A program made the position numbers and the translations under genes. From positions 186,001 to 250,000 of the forward strand of contig JBBQUM010000001.1 in the NCBI GenBank assembly GCA_038212445.1: a DNA stretch of 64,000 nucleotides, written 5' to 3'. The stretch's first letter is position 1. Each line of letters starts with the position of its first letter. Positions 52,961 to 62,410 of this stretch are shown one piece after another. The stretch is from TMP-7 sp038212445 (GTDB taxonomy: Bacteria; Acidobacteriota; Terriglobia; Bryobacterales; Bryobacteraceae). The notes under the pieces were generated by a model. It was not told where the DNA came from, made no database searches, and saw nothing but the letters and a program-made list of their open reading frames with translations.

Positions 52961-55900
52961 GTGTTCAAGGACTGTATGCGACTGCTGATCGCCGGTTTGT
53001 TCTCCCTCACTCTCCTCCTGGGGCAAACTGGACTCGTCCGCTCCGGCGGCCAGCCCATTCCCGGCGCAACAATTACTGCGGTTCAAGGCGAGCGGAAACT
53101 GACCACCGTCACCAACGAGTCAGGCGCCTATCAGTTTGAAGACATGACGGCCGGCGAATGGACCCTCGAAGTCCAGCAGTTCGGCTTTGCACGCGTCTCG
53201 AAGTCCATGACGCTCGGCAGCGTCGCAGTCCATACCGATTTCACCCTCGAACTGGCGCGTCCCGGCGACAACGCGATCACGGCGTCAAATCGAACCTTTT
53301 CTCAGCGTCCTCCAAATGGCGCAACTCCCCAGGCCGGAGCAGCCCCCGGCAACCGGCAGGCAGGTCAAGGCCAGGGCCAGGGCGGGGGACGGCCCGGTGG
53401 ATTCAACGGACGACCCGGCGGAGCACCTCCCGGCGCCAACGGCCAGCGTGGCGGAAATTTCCAGCAGGTTCAAAATGTCGGCGACAGCCAGGTGACCGCG
53501 GAACTCGCCCGCAACGCCACTCCCCCCGAACCCACCGCCGGCGAAGAATCTACTGACTCCTTCCTTCTGAACGGCAGCCTGAGCCGCGGACTCCAGTATG
53601 CCGAGGCCGGCAACGTCGAAGGCCCCGGCGCGCCCGGCGGATTCCGCCCCGGCATGGACGGCGGCGGTATGCCCGGCGACAATCCGTTCGGCGCCCAAAA
53701 CGGCGACGGCCAGAACGCTGGCGGTCCCGGCGCTCGCGGCGGTCCCGGTGGAGGCGGACCCGGCGGCGGCTTCGGCGGTCGCGGCGGTGGTGGACCCGGT
53801 GGCGGCGGACCCGGCGGTCGCGGAGGCTTCCAGGGTCGCCCACAACGCGACGCTGTCAACGGCGGCCAGAACGGCGGCTTCATCGGCAATCGCGCACGCC
53901 GCGGGCAGCAGCGCATCAACGGCATGATCAACTTCTCGCTGCGCAACTCCGCGCTCGACGCCACGCCGTACTCCATCAACGGTCAGAACGCCGTGAAGTC
54001 GTCCTACGCCCAGTCCCGCTTCGGATTCTCCCTAGGCGGACCGCTCGTCATCCCCAAATTCGTCAACTCGCCCAATACGTTCTTCTTCATCAACTATTCC
54101 GGCGCACGCGCCCGCAATCCCTACCGCTACGTCAACGCCGTGCCCACTCTCGCTGAACGCAATGGCGACTTCAGCGATCGCGCCACCACACTCTACGACC
54201 CCACAACGCACACCCCGCTGCCCGGCAATCAGATTCCAGTCGGCAGCATCGACAAGGCCGCCTTCGGACTGCTCAGCTATGTCCCGCTTCCAAACCAGCC
54301 GGGGATTGTTCAAAACTACGTCTTTACCGGCTCCACCGCCGCCGACACCGACAACCTGAACGTCCGCTTCAATCAGAGCCTCACCAAGAAGGATCGCGTG
54401 GCCGTCGGCTTCAGCTTCCAGCGCCGCGACGGCAATTCGCTTCAGCCCTTCGGCTTCCGCGATCTTTCGAGCGGTTCCGGTTGGAATGCCGACCTCAGCT
54501 GGTCCCATACGCTCGCTCCCCGCTCCATCAACACCGCCCGCGTTGCTTTCAATCGAAGCTCCAGCCTGCTCGACCCGTTCTTCGCCGGCACTGCCGATGT
54601 GGCCGGTGCCCTCGGCATCATCGGTGCCTCGCGCGACCCCATCAACTACGGACCGCCCAGCGTCAGCTTCACCAACTTCGGCCCCCTCAGCGACGCCAGC
54701 GCCTCCAATAATCACAACCAGACCTTCACCGCCGGCGACTCCATCACCTGGAACCACGGCAAGCACAACATGAGCTTCGGCGGCGAGTTTCGCCGTCAGC
54801 AACTCAACACCAAGTCCGATTCCAACGGACGCGGCTCGTTCAGCTTCAGCGGCTTGAATACTTCCGGCTTCGACGCCACCGGATCGCCGCTCGCCAACAC
54901 CGGCTTCGACTTCGCCGACTTCCTCTATGGACTGCCCCAGTCCGCCTCCATCCGCTTCGGTTCATCGGCCATGTACTTCCGCGGCAGCGTCTACTCGGCC
55001 TACGGTCAGGACGACTGGCGCGTCGCCTCCAATCTCTCCATCACCCTCGGCCTCCGTTACGAGTACTTCACGCCCGTCCAGGAGAAATATGGACACATCG
55101 CCAATCTCGCCGTCGCGCCCGGCTTCACCGGTGTTACCGTCGTCACCCCGGCCACCAGCGGTCAGTCCGCGGCCCTGATCAATTCCGATCCCAACAATTT
55201 CTCGCCCCGCGTAGGCATTGCCTGGAAGCCCGACGCCAAGAGCAAGACGCAGGTCCGCGGCGGCTACGGCATCTACTACAACTCGTCCATCTACAACCAA
55301 ATCGCCAGCCGCATGGCGCAACAGCCGCCTTTTGCCAACACGTCTTCTGTCTCCACCAGCACTGCCACCCTGCTCACCCTGCAGTCCGGACTCACCCAGA
55401 TCCCCGCCGGCAAGACCATTCTCAATACCTACGCCGTCGATCCGAATTACCGGCTCGCCTACGCCCAAACCTGGAGCACATCCATCCAGCGCGAACTGCC
55501 TCAGGGCTTCTTTGTCGAGTTAGGCTACCTCGGCACCAAAGGCACGCGCCTCGACATTCAGCGCCAGCCCAACCGCGCCGCCCCTGGCTCTCCGCTCACT
55601 GCCGAAGAGCGGTTGTTGATCGGCAACGCGGTCGGCTTCACCTACGAAAGCTCCGAGGGCAGTTCGATCTATCACGCCGGTCAGGTTCGTCTCCAGCGCC
55701 GGTTCCGCCGCGGCATCTCAGGCAACGTGCTCTATACCTACGGCAAATCCATCGACAACTCCTCTACGTTCGGCGGCGCAGGTAACACCGTCGCCCAGAA
55801 TGACAAGGACCTTCGCGCCGAGCGCGGACTGTCGAGCTTCGACCAGCGCCACACCCTTCGCGGCACGTTCATCTGGACTTCCCCCATCGGCACCCGCAGC

Positions 55901-56362
55901 GCCGACACTTGGGTGAATCGCGCCCTCAAGGATTGGAACGTCAACGGCGGCGTCACCTACTCGAGCGGCATTCCGTTCACCGCCCGCGTACTCGGTAACC
56001 TCGCCGACGCCAGCGGCACAGGCGCCATCGGTGCCGGACGCGCTGACTCCTCGGGACTCGGCATCGACGGCTCGCCCTACTTCAACCTGGGCGCTTTCGT
56101 CCTGCCTCCCTCCGGCCGCTTCGGCAATGCCGGACGCAACAGCATCCCCGGTCCCGCAACGTTCTCAACCAATGCCAGCCTCGGCCGCTCATTTAGCTTG
56201 ACCGAACGCAAACGCCTCGAGTTCCGCTTCGAAGGAACCAACATCACTAACCACGTCCAGGTGACCAGCATCGGCACCACGCTCAACGCACTCACCTACG
56301 GGCTCCCGCTCGCCGCCGGCGGTATGCGCACCATTACCGCCAACCTCCGCTTCCGCTTCTAA
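52961..56362 (+). CDS. Oar-like TonB-dependent receptor with carboxypeptidase-regulatory domain and Gly-rich insert
   Basis: The 1133-residue outer-membrane protein has a signal (MRLLIAGLFSLTLLLGQTG) and a CarboxypepD_reg-like domain at about 22-100 (GQPIPGATITAVQGERKLTTVTNESGAYQFEDM). A long Gly/Pro/Gln-rich stretch runs from about 115-300. A plug/beta-barrel follows (QSRFGFSLGGPLVIPKF, NNHNQTFTAGDSITWN, YGQDDWRVASNLSITLGLRYEYFTP) and ends in Phe (NLRFRF), the usual outer-membrane sorting end. Such proteins import oligosaccharides or act in surface functions. The start is GTG at 52961 with AAGGAGG 8 nt before it. Next is the VWA gene, 9 bp on. Confidence 0.93.
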   Translation: MFKDCMRLLIAGLFSLTLLLGQTGLVRSGGQPIPGATITAVQGERKLTTVTNESGAYQFEDMTAGEWTLEVQQFGFARVSKSMTLGSVAVHTDFTLELARPGDNAITASNRTFSQRPPNGATPQAGAAPGNRQAGQGQGQGGGRPGGFNGRPGGAPPGANGQRGGNFQQVQNVGDSQVTAELARNATPPEPTAGEESTDSFLLNGSLSRGLQYAEAGNVEGPGAPGGFRPGMDGGGMPGDNPFGAQNGDGQNAGGPGARGGPGGGGPGGGFGGRGGGGPGGGGPGGRGGFQGRPQRDAVNGGQNGGFIGNRARRGQQRINGMINFSLRNSALDATPYSINGQNAVKSSYAQSRFGFSLGGPLVIPKFVNSPNTFFFINYSGARARNPYRYVNAVPTLAERNGDFSDRATTLYDPTTHTPLPGNQIPVGSIDKAAFGLLSYVPLPNQPGIVQNYVFTGSTAADTDNLNVRFNQSLTKKDRVAVGFSFQRRDGNSLQPFGFRDLSSGSGWNADLSWSHTLAPRSINTARVAFNRSSSLLDPFFAGTADVAGALGIIGASRDPINYGPPSVSFTNFGPLSDASASNNHNQTFTAGDSITWNHGKHNMSFGGEFRRQQLNTKSDSNGRGSFSFSGLNTSGFDATGSPLANTGFDFADFLYGLPQSASIRFGSSAMYFRGSVYSAYGQDDWRVASNLSITLGLRYEYFTPVQEKYGHIANLAVAPGFTGVTVVTPATSGQSAALINSDPNNFSPRVGIAWKPDAKSKTQVRGGYGIYYNSSIYNQIASRMAQQPPFANTSSVSTSTATLLTLQSGLTQIPAGKTILNTYAVDPNYRLAYAQTWSTSIQRELPQGFFVELGYLGTKGTRLDIQRQPNRAAPGSPLTAEERLLIGNAVGFTYESSEGSSIYHAGQVRLQRRFRRGISGNVLYTYGKSIDNSSTFGGAGNTVAQNDKDLRAERGLSSFDQRHTLRGTFIWTSPIGTRSADTWVNRALKDWNVNGGVTYSSGIPFTARVLGNLADASGTGAIGAGRADSSGLGIDGSPYFNLGAFVLPPSGRFGNAGRNSIPGPATFSTNASLGRSFSLTERKRLEFRFEGTNITNHVQVTSIGTTLNALTYGLPLAAGGMRTITANLRFRF

Positions 56363-56371
56363 GAGACGACT

Positions 56372-58447
56372 ATGCGAACCATCCTCTGCTTCCTCTTTCT
56401 CGCCATCGCGTTCGCCCAGGACACAGCCACGTTCAAGGTCCAGTCCAACCTGGTCATCGTCAACGTCTCCGTCAAGGACAAGTCCGGCAAGGCGCTCACC
56501 AATCTGAAAAAGGAAGACATCACCATCCTTGAGGACGACAAGCCTCAAACTCTCGCCGTCTTCGAACTCCAGAAACTCGACACTGAAGCGTTGCCCGCCA
56601 TCGAGCAGCCCGCCAAAACCTTCTCCGAACGCGTCCCCGCCGCCAAGCCTCCGGCCGCCGCCAAGGTGTCCGTCGAACCGCCTGCCGCCACCGGACCCGC
56701 GAAAATCCGTTATCAGGACAAGCGCCTCATCGGACTGTTCTTTGACTTTTCCTCCATGCAGACGCCCGAGCAGATTCGCGCTCAGGACGCCGCCATCAAG
56801 TTCATCAACACCCAGATGACCTCCGCCGACGTCGTGTCCATCATGATCTTCGGCACCCAGTTCAAGGTCGTCCAGGACTTCACCACCGATCGCGAACTGC
56901 TCATCAGCACCATTAAGAAATTCCGCATTGGAGAGTCCTCTGACCTCGCCATCGCCGGCTCCACGCCCGACGAGGACAATGACGACACCCAGTTCGTCGC
57001 CGACGAGACCGAGTTCAATATCTTCAATACCGACCGCAAGCTCAGCGCCCTCGAAACCGCCGCTAAGAAGCTCTCCATTTATCCCGAGAAGAAAGCGTTG
57101 ATCTATTTCTCGAGCGGAGTAGGCAAAACCGGCATGGAGAATCAGGCTCAACTTCGCTCGACGGTCAACACCGCCATCCGCTCCAATGTCGCGTTCTATC
57201 CGGTGGACGCTCGTGGTCTGGTCGCTTCCGCCCCCGCCGGCGACGCCACTCAGGCGAGCAGTGGTGGCCGCGGCTCCGGCGCCGGCGTTTTCTCCGGCCG
57301 CACGCAGACCAGCGCCCGCGACACATTCCACGATCAACAGGAGACGCTCTACACGCTCGCGGCCGATACCGGCGGCAAGGCCAGCCTCGACACCAACGAT
57401 CTGACGCTCGGCATTACGCAGGCTCAGAAGGACGTCGACAGCTACTACATCGTCGGCTACTACTCTTCGAACATTGCGCTCGACGGCAAGTTCCGCCGTA
57501 TCAAAGTGAAGCTCAATCCGGCCATCCAGGCGAAAGTCGACTACCGGCAGGGCTACTTCGCCGAGAAGCAGTGGAAGAAGTTCAATGCCGGCGACAAGGA
57601 ACGCCAGCTGGAGGAAGCGCTCGAACTCGGTGACCCTGTGAGCGAACTTCCCATGGCCGTCGAGGTCGACTACTTCCGCCTGGCGCGCAATAGCTACTTC
57701 GTCCCCATCTCGGTGAAGATTCCCGGCTCTGCCGTCGGCTTCTCAAAGAAGGGTGCCAAGGAATCCGCCCTGCTCGACTTCATCGGTCAGGTTCGCGACG
57801 AGAAGGGCAAACTAGTTGGCGGCGTTCGCGACGGCATCACCGCTAAACTCAACGAGGCCGACGCCGCCGATCTTGCGAAGCACAGCCTCCAGTACGACGC
57901 CGGCGTCACTCTCCCGCCCGGCAAATACAAGATCAAAATCCTGGCCCGCGAGAACGCCTCCGGCAAGATGGGGACGTTCGACTCGACGTTCACCATTCCC
58001 GATCTCGGCGCCGACACGAAAAACGTGCGCGTCAGCTCAGTCATCTGGGCTGGCCAGCGCCAGAAGATGACCGACGCCATCGGCTCGGCCGACAATAATA
58101 AGAAGATTCTCGCCTCGCATCCGCTCATTCACGACGGCCAGAAACTTGTCCCCAGCGTCACGCATGTCTTCCGCCGCAATCAGAGCATGTACGTGTACGC
58201 CGAGGTCTACGACATCGACGCCGTGGCCGCCGAACTGGTGATTTTCGCCGGCTCAAAGAAGGCGTTCGAATCCGGGCCGGTGAACGTAAACCAACCGCTT
58301 CAGGGACGCACCAGCGTCCTGCCTCTCCAGTTGCAGGTGGCACTGAACACGCTGCCCCCCGGCCGGTACATGTCGCAGCTAAACATCATCGACACCCAGG
58401 GCCGCAAGTTCGCCTTCTCCCGCTCGCCACTGGTCGTGCTGCAGTAA
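56372..58447 (+). CDS. VWA domain protein (VWFA-related acidobacterial type)
   Basis: The 691-residue secreted protein has a leader (MRTILCFLFLAIAFAQ) and an N-terminal repeat-like region with SNLVIVNVSVKDKSGKALTNLKKEDITILEDD, the mark of the acidobacterial VWFA-related family. The VWA part (about 115-330) has RLIGLFFDFSSMQTPEQIRA, where a degenerate metal site (DFSSM) replaces DxSxS. It continues KKALIYFSSGVGKTGMENQ and SYYIVGYYSSN. The C-terminal half is beta-rich. It probably binds partners outside the cell. Its place right after the TonB receptor suggests a joint operon. Confidence 0.9.
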   Translation: MRTILCFLFLAIAFAQDTATFKVQSNLVIVNVSVKDKSGKALTNLKKEDITILEDDKPQTLAVFELQKLDTEALPAIEQPAKTFSERVPAAKPPAAAKVSVEPPAATGPAKIRYQDKRLIGLFFDFSSMQTPEQIRAQDAAIKFINTQMTSADVVSIMIFGTQFKVVQDFTTDRELLISTIKKFRIGESSDLAIAGSTPDEDNDDTQFVADETEFNIFNTDRKLSALETAAKKLSIYPEKKALIYFSSGVGKTGMENQAQLRSTVNTAIRSNVAFYPVDARGLVASAPAGDATQASSGGRGSGAGVFSGRTQTSARDTFHDQQETLYTLAADTGGKASLDTNDLTLGITQAQKDVDSYYIVGYYSSNIALDGKFRRIKVKLNPAIQAKVDYRQGYFAEKQWKKFNAGDKERQLEEALELGDPVSELPMAVEVDYFRLARNSYFVPISVKIPGSAVGFSKKGAKESALLDFIGQVRDEKGKLVGGVRDGITAKLNEADAADLAKHSLQYDAGVTLPPGKYKIKILARENASGKMGTFDSTFTIPDLGADTKNVRVSSVIWAGQRQKMTDAIGSADNNKKILASHPLIHDGQKLVPSVTHVFRRNQSMYVYAEVYDIDAVAAELVIFAGSKKAFESGPVNVNQPLQGRTSVLPLQLQVALNTLPPGRYMSQLNIIDTQGRKFAFSRSPLVVLQ

Positions 58448-58478
58448 CCGGCGCGAACTTCGGATAGGCTAGGCGCAT

Positions 58479-59069
58479 ATGAGTCCCGCGCTCGTAGTGT
58501 TGCTGGCCGCCGCCGCCGACTGGCAATCCCTGTTCAACGGCACCTCGCTTGACGGGTGGAAGGAGACGCCCTTCGCCCGCCACCCGCCAGTCCGCATCGA
58601 AAAGAGCGCCATCGTTCTCGACGCCGGCCAGCCGCTCACCGGTATTACGTGGAAGGGCGAATTCCCGCACAACGACTTTGAGATTCGCTTCGAAGCGCAA
58701 AAGGGAAAGGGCGGAGATTTCTTCGCTAGCCTGACGTTCCCAGTCGACGATTCTCACGCGACTTGGGTCCTTGGCGGCTGGGGCGGCGACATCGTAGGCA
58801 TCTCGAGCATCGACGGCTGGGACGCATCCGACAACGAAACCCGCAGCTACTTCACCTTCGAACCAGGCAGATGGTACACCATGCGCCTGAAGGTAAGTCC
58901 CGAGAAAATCCTAGCCTGGATCGACGACAAACAAGTAGTGAACGTAGCCATCACAGGCCGCCAACTAACCCTGCGTCCAGGCGACATCGAAGTGTCCGCC
59001 CCCCTAGGCTTCGCCTCCTACAACACCACCGGCACAATCAGAAAAATCGAATACAAAACAACAAAATAA
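58479..59069 (+). CDS. DUF1080 (3-keto-disaccharide hydrolase-like) domain protein
   Basis: The 196-residue protein has a short hydrophobic start (SPALVVLLAAAA) and the DUF1080 mark LFNGTSLDGWKET. It then shows FPHNDFEIRFEAQKGKGGDFFASLTFPV, YFTFEPGRWYTMRLKV and a beta-jelly-roll end. DUF1080 members include 3-keto-disaccharide hydrolases and laminin-G-like binding modules. It may act on sugars with the oxidoreductase encoded on the other strand (35 bp gap, convergent). It follows the VWA gene by 31 bp. Confidence 0.88.
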   Translation: MSPALVVLLAAAADWQSLFNGTSLDGWKETPFARHPPVRIEKSAIVLDAGQPLTGITWKGEFPHNDFEIRFEAQKGKGGDFFASLTFPVDDSHATWVLGGWGGDIVGISSIDGWDASDNETRSYFTFEPGRWYTMRLKVSPEKILAWIDDKQVVNVAITGRQLTLRPGDIEVSAPLGFASYNTTGTIRKIEYKTTK

Positions 59070-59091
59070 CAAAGCGCAAGCACCAGCGCGC

Positions 59092-59102
59092 CACTAGCCA
59101 CT
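59092..59102. repeat. CACTAGCCACT word in a convergent spacer
   Basis: The word matches part of the lon-leader repeat (25431-25441) and lies in the short spacer between DUF1080 and the oxidoreductase. The extended form GCCACTAGCCACTAGC has a 7-nt direct repeat. It may be a further member of the same intergenic repeat family. Confidence 0.4.
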
Positions 59103-59104
59103 AG

Positions 59105-60694
59105 CTACCCATCCAACTTCCACCCTCCCCGATACTCCCTCTTCAAATAATCATTCGCCTCAGGCGCATTCGTCACCCGGCCCGTCTTGCCGTCGTACTC
59201 CAACCGCTTCCCCGCACGATGCGCCACCAGCCCAAGCAGCATCTGCTCGATCATCGTCCCCGCATAATCGAAGTCACAATGCGTCTTGCTGCTGGTGCCG
59301 TGGACCACGCTGCCGTACTTGCCCTTGCAGGCGTCAATCCATTCCGCCTGGAAAAGATCCTGGCCTCTGGCCGGCGGACGCCCAGCCTTCTCCGCTTCGA
59401 GAATCGACTGCACCGTGTCATTCGGCAGACCCAGCGCCGGCGGCAACTTCCCGTCGATCAATTCCACCTTCGGGAACCCCGTGGCCGTCACGTTCGCGCT
59501 CGGCATCGCCGACAGTCCCGACGGCATCTGCGGTGCCGGTCGCGGTCCCGGACGGTTCACCCGAGGAGGTGCCGGCGTCACTTCTTTCGTGCTGCCGATA
59601 TACGCCGCCAGTTCGCCCTTCGACCGGTGCTTGTAATAGGTCAAATCGCCGTCGTCATTGCTCGGAATGATCATCCGCGTGGTGAAGTCCGCGAAGATCG
59701 TTCCCTTGGTGCCTTCGAAAATAGCGCCGTTGCCCACCCGCGACACGTCGATAAAATTGCGCGGCGCATCCGGCTTCAGCCCGCCCTGATACCAAACCAG
59801 CTTCAGCGGACCGCGCCAGCTATTCGCCGGATGCTCAAACGTCGCCTTCAACCTCACCGGACAGATGTTGGGATCGTACTTGTCGCTGACTTCCTGGTCC
59901 ACCTCAACCGCCGACGGCGCCCCCGCATCGATCGCATTCCACACCAGGTCCATCGTGTGTGCGCCCATGTCGCCCATCTGGCCCACGCCAAAATCGCGGT
60001 ACATGTTCCAGAACAGGCAATTCAGTCCGCTCGATCCGCCGAAATACTGCGGACTGTACGGATGGTACGGCGACGGACCAATCCACTGCTCATACTTCAA
60101 CGACGCCGGCGGCATGCCTTCCATCTGCGGATAGCCCGGACGCGGCAGCACCCGCGCATCCCAACTGTGGATCGTCTTGATCTCGCCGATTGCCCCGTCC
60201 ATCAGCAGTTCGCGGATCCGCTCAAAATTCGGATGCGCGTGCCGCTGCGTCCCATGCTGCGTCGCCAGCTTAACTTTGTTCTTGAGGTAGTTCGCGCGAA
60301 CCACCCGCGACTCCTCCACACTGATGCCCAGCGGCTTCTCACAGTAGACATGCATGCCGCGATTGATCGCCCAGTTGGCGATGAACGCGTGATGATGATC
60401 CGCCGAGCAGATCATTACGGCTTCAATGTCCTTCTGCTCGAGCATCTGCCGCCAGTCCCAATAAACCTTGGCCTTCGGGAAGATCGCCAGTGCCTCTTTG
60501 TTCCGCAGTTCGTTGACGTCACATAGTGCGACAACGTTCTCGTTCCGCATCACGTTGTAATGCGCCGTGCCGCGGCCCCATACGCCTACCAGCGCGATGT
60601 TTAGCTTGTTGCTCGGCGCGTTCTGCCCGCGCAGTACTCCGCTTTTCAGAATCGTCAGCCCGGCGGCGGACTTCAAGAGATCACGTCTGTTCAT
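59105..60694 (-). CDS. Tat-exported Gfo/Idh/MocA-family oxidoreductase
   Basis: The 529-residue protein has a twin-arginine leader (MNRRDLLKSAAGLTIL). The Rossmann start is LNIALVGVWGRGTAHYNVM, and the family mark is HVYCEKPLGISVEESR, with the catalytic Lys in EKP. A C-terminal alpha/beta domain follows with WNMYRDFGVGQMGDMGAHTMDLVWN. Exported members are frequent in acidobacteria and planctomycetes and act on sugars or their derivatives with bound NAD(P). Its neighbour DUF1080 may act on the 3-keto product. It is longer than the usual 350-450 residues, mainly by insertions near residues 350-440. Confidence 0.9.
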   Translation of the reverse strand: MNRRDLLKSAAGLTILKSGVLRGQNAPSNKLNIALVGVWGRGTAHYNVMRNENVVALCDVNELRNKEALAIFPKAKVYWDWRQMLEQKDIEAVMICSADHHHAFIANWAINRGMHVYCEKPLGISVEESRVVRANYLKNKVKLATQHGTQRHAHPNFERIRELLMDGAIGEIKTIHSWDARVLPRPGYPQMEGMPPASLKYEQWIGPSPYHPYSPQYFGGSSGLNCLFWNMYRDFGVGQMGDMGAHTMDLVWNAIDAGAPSAVEVDQEVSDKYDPNICPVRLKATFEHPANSWRGPLKLVWYQGGLKPDAPRNFIDVSRVGNGAIFEGTKGTIFADFTTRMIIPSNDDGDLTYYKHRSKGELAAYIGSTKEVTPAPPRVNRPGPRPAPQMPSGLSAMPSANVTATGFPKVELIDGKLPPALGLPNDTVQSILEAEKAGRPPARGQDLFQAEWIDACKGKYGSVVHGTSSKTHCDFDYAGTMIEQMLLGLVAHRAGKRLEYDGKTGRVTNAPEANDYLKREYRGGWKLDG

Positions 60695-60751
60695 GAGAGC
60701 TAACCCCTAGACATAATATCGGATCTGAATGTCTGAGTCGCCCCGCCAGCC

Positions 60752-62368
60752 TTATGCCGTCGACGCCGCCTGACTCCCCAGTCCCCGCTCCTCGATCTCA
60801 ATCTCCCGGATCCGGAACTTCTGAATCTTCCCGGTCACCGTCATCGGAAACTCTTCGACAATGCGGATGTGCTGCGGAATCTTGAAATGCGAGATCCTGC
60901 CGTCGCAGTACTCCCGGATCTCCGCCGCCGTCAGCGTATCGCCCGGAGTCGCCCGCACCCACGCCGCTACCACCTCGCCCAACTTCAGGTCCGGCAGTCC
61001 CACCACCTGCACCTCCCCCACCTTCGGATGGCTGAACAGGAAGCTCTCTACCTCGGCCGGGTAAATGTTCTCGCCGCCGCGTATGATCATGTCCTTCGCC
61101 CGCCCGCGAATGTTGAAGTGCCCGTCCTCGCGCATCACCGCAAGATCGCCTGTGCGCAGCCAGCCTTCTGCGTCGAGCGCCCGTGCCGTCGCTTCGGGTT
61201 CTTCGTCGTACCCGCTCATCAGCATGTAGCCGCGCGCGCACAACTCGCCTAATTCACCCACCGGCACCGTATCGCCGGTCGACGGATCGATCACCTTTAC
61301 TTCTGCGCACGGCCCCGCCTTGCCCACCGTCGACGTCCGCTGTTCGAAAGTATCGCCAGGCGCATGCATCGTGATCATCGGCGACGCCTCGGTCTGCCCG
61401 TACACCACGCATACATCCCGGCAGTGCATCTCCGAGTTCATACGCTTCAGCAGGTCGACAGGGCAGGGCGCGCCGCCAATGAGTCCGGCACGCAGCGAAC
61501 TCAAGTTGAAGCGCGAGAATTCCGGATACTGAAGTTCGGCGATAAACATCGTAGGAACTCCGCCGATCAGTGTCGCCTTCTCGTCGTTCACCGCCTGCAG
61601 CACCGCCCGCGGATCGAATGTGGCCGACGGCAAAATCATGGTGGCGCCATGCATCACGCAGTTCAAAACGCCGCAAACGCACCCCGCGCAATGGTAGAGA
61701 GGGAAGGGAATCACCATCCGGTCGTGCTCGGTCATCTCCAGCAGATCGCCGGTAAACCGGCCGTTGTTCACCAGTCCCCGGTGCGTCAGCAGCACGCCCT
61801 TCGGCGCGCCGGTGGTGCCCGACGTGTACTGTATATTGGTGGCGTCGCCGGGCTTTACCGCCTCACTCGGCAGATCCCGGCCGCCCGCTAGCATCGCATC
61901 CCACTCGCCCGTCCCCAGGTAGACGACGTGCTCCAGCCTCTGCTCCGGCGACCGCGCCGCTTCGAGAATCTCACGGTAATTCGCGCGCGCCCCGTGTGCT
62001 TGTAGAAACAACGCCCGCATCTTCGATTTCTTGAGAACGAATGCCAGTTCATGCGAACGGTACGCCGGGTTGACGTTCACCGTCACGTACCCGGCCCGCG
62101 CGCAGGCATACTGCAGCAGAATCCACTCGGCGCAATTTGTCGACCAGATTCCCACCCGGTCCTGGCTCTTCAGCCCCAGCCCAGCCAGACCCCGAGCCAC
62201 TCGCGTCACCTCGTCATCAAACTGCTGCCACGAGTACCGCAGACCTTGGTGAAGGACAACCAGCGCCTCCCGGTCAGGGAAGCGCGTAGCCGTTTGAGCC
62301 AGTGCCGAAGCCAGCGTCAACTCCGCCAGCGCCGCGTTCGGGCCTTTCGCATAACTGAGGTTTGCCAT
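60752..62368 (-). CDS. AMP-binding acyl-CoA synthetase (fatty acid / medium-chain type)
   Basis: The 538-residue enzyme has the adenylation motifs NIQYTSGTTGAPKGVLLTH (P-loop-like), VCVVYGQTEASPMIT, GYDEEPEATARALDAEGWLRTGDLAVM and GRAKDMIIRGGENIYPAEVE, and ends with the catalytic Lys region in VTGKIQKFRI. It forms acyl-AMP and then acyl-CoA. The chain length is not determined by sequence. It starts at ATG 62368; the gap to the downstream oxidoreductase is 57 bp. Confidence 0.93.
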   Translation of the reverse strand: MANLSYAKGPNAALAELTLASALAQTATRFPDREALVVLHQGLRYSWQQFDDEVTRVARGLAGLGLKSQDRVGIWSTNCAEWILLQYACARAGYVTVNVNPAYRSHELAFVLKKSKMRALFLQAHGARANYREILEAARSPEQRLEHVVYLGTGEWDAMLAGGRDLPSEAVKPGDATNIQYTSGTTGAPKGVLLTHRGLVNNGRFTGDLLEMTEHDRMVIPFPLYHCAGCVCGVLNCVMHGATMILPSATFDPRAVLQAVNDEKATLIGGVPTMFIAELQYPEFSRFNLSSLRAGLIGGAPCPVDLLKRMNSEMHCRDVCVVYGQTEASPMITMHAPGDTFEQRTSTVGKAGPCAEVKVIDPSTGDTVPVGELGELCARGYMLMSGYDEEPEATARALDAEGWLRTGDLAVMREDGHFNIRGRAKDMIIRGGENIYPAEVESFLFSHPKVGEVQVVGLPDLKLGEVVAAWVRATPGDTLTAAEIREYCDGRISHFKIPQHIRIVEEFPMTVTGKIQKFRIREIEIEERGLGSQAASTA

Positions 62369-62410
62369 GGGGTTCCGGTCAAGTATACGAGACCGGACGG
62401 CGGGTTGGAT

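Noticed and set aside
56189..57337. Open frame of 382 codons on the minus strand
   Set aside because: Antisense to the VWA gene and the receptor end; Gly/Asp/Glu-rich shadow with no domain.
59219..60526. Long open frame (435 codons) on the plus strand
   Set aside because: Antisense to the Gfo/Idh/MocA gene; Arg/His/Pro-rich product typical of a high-GC shadow frame.
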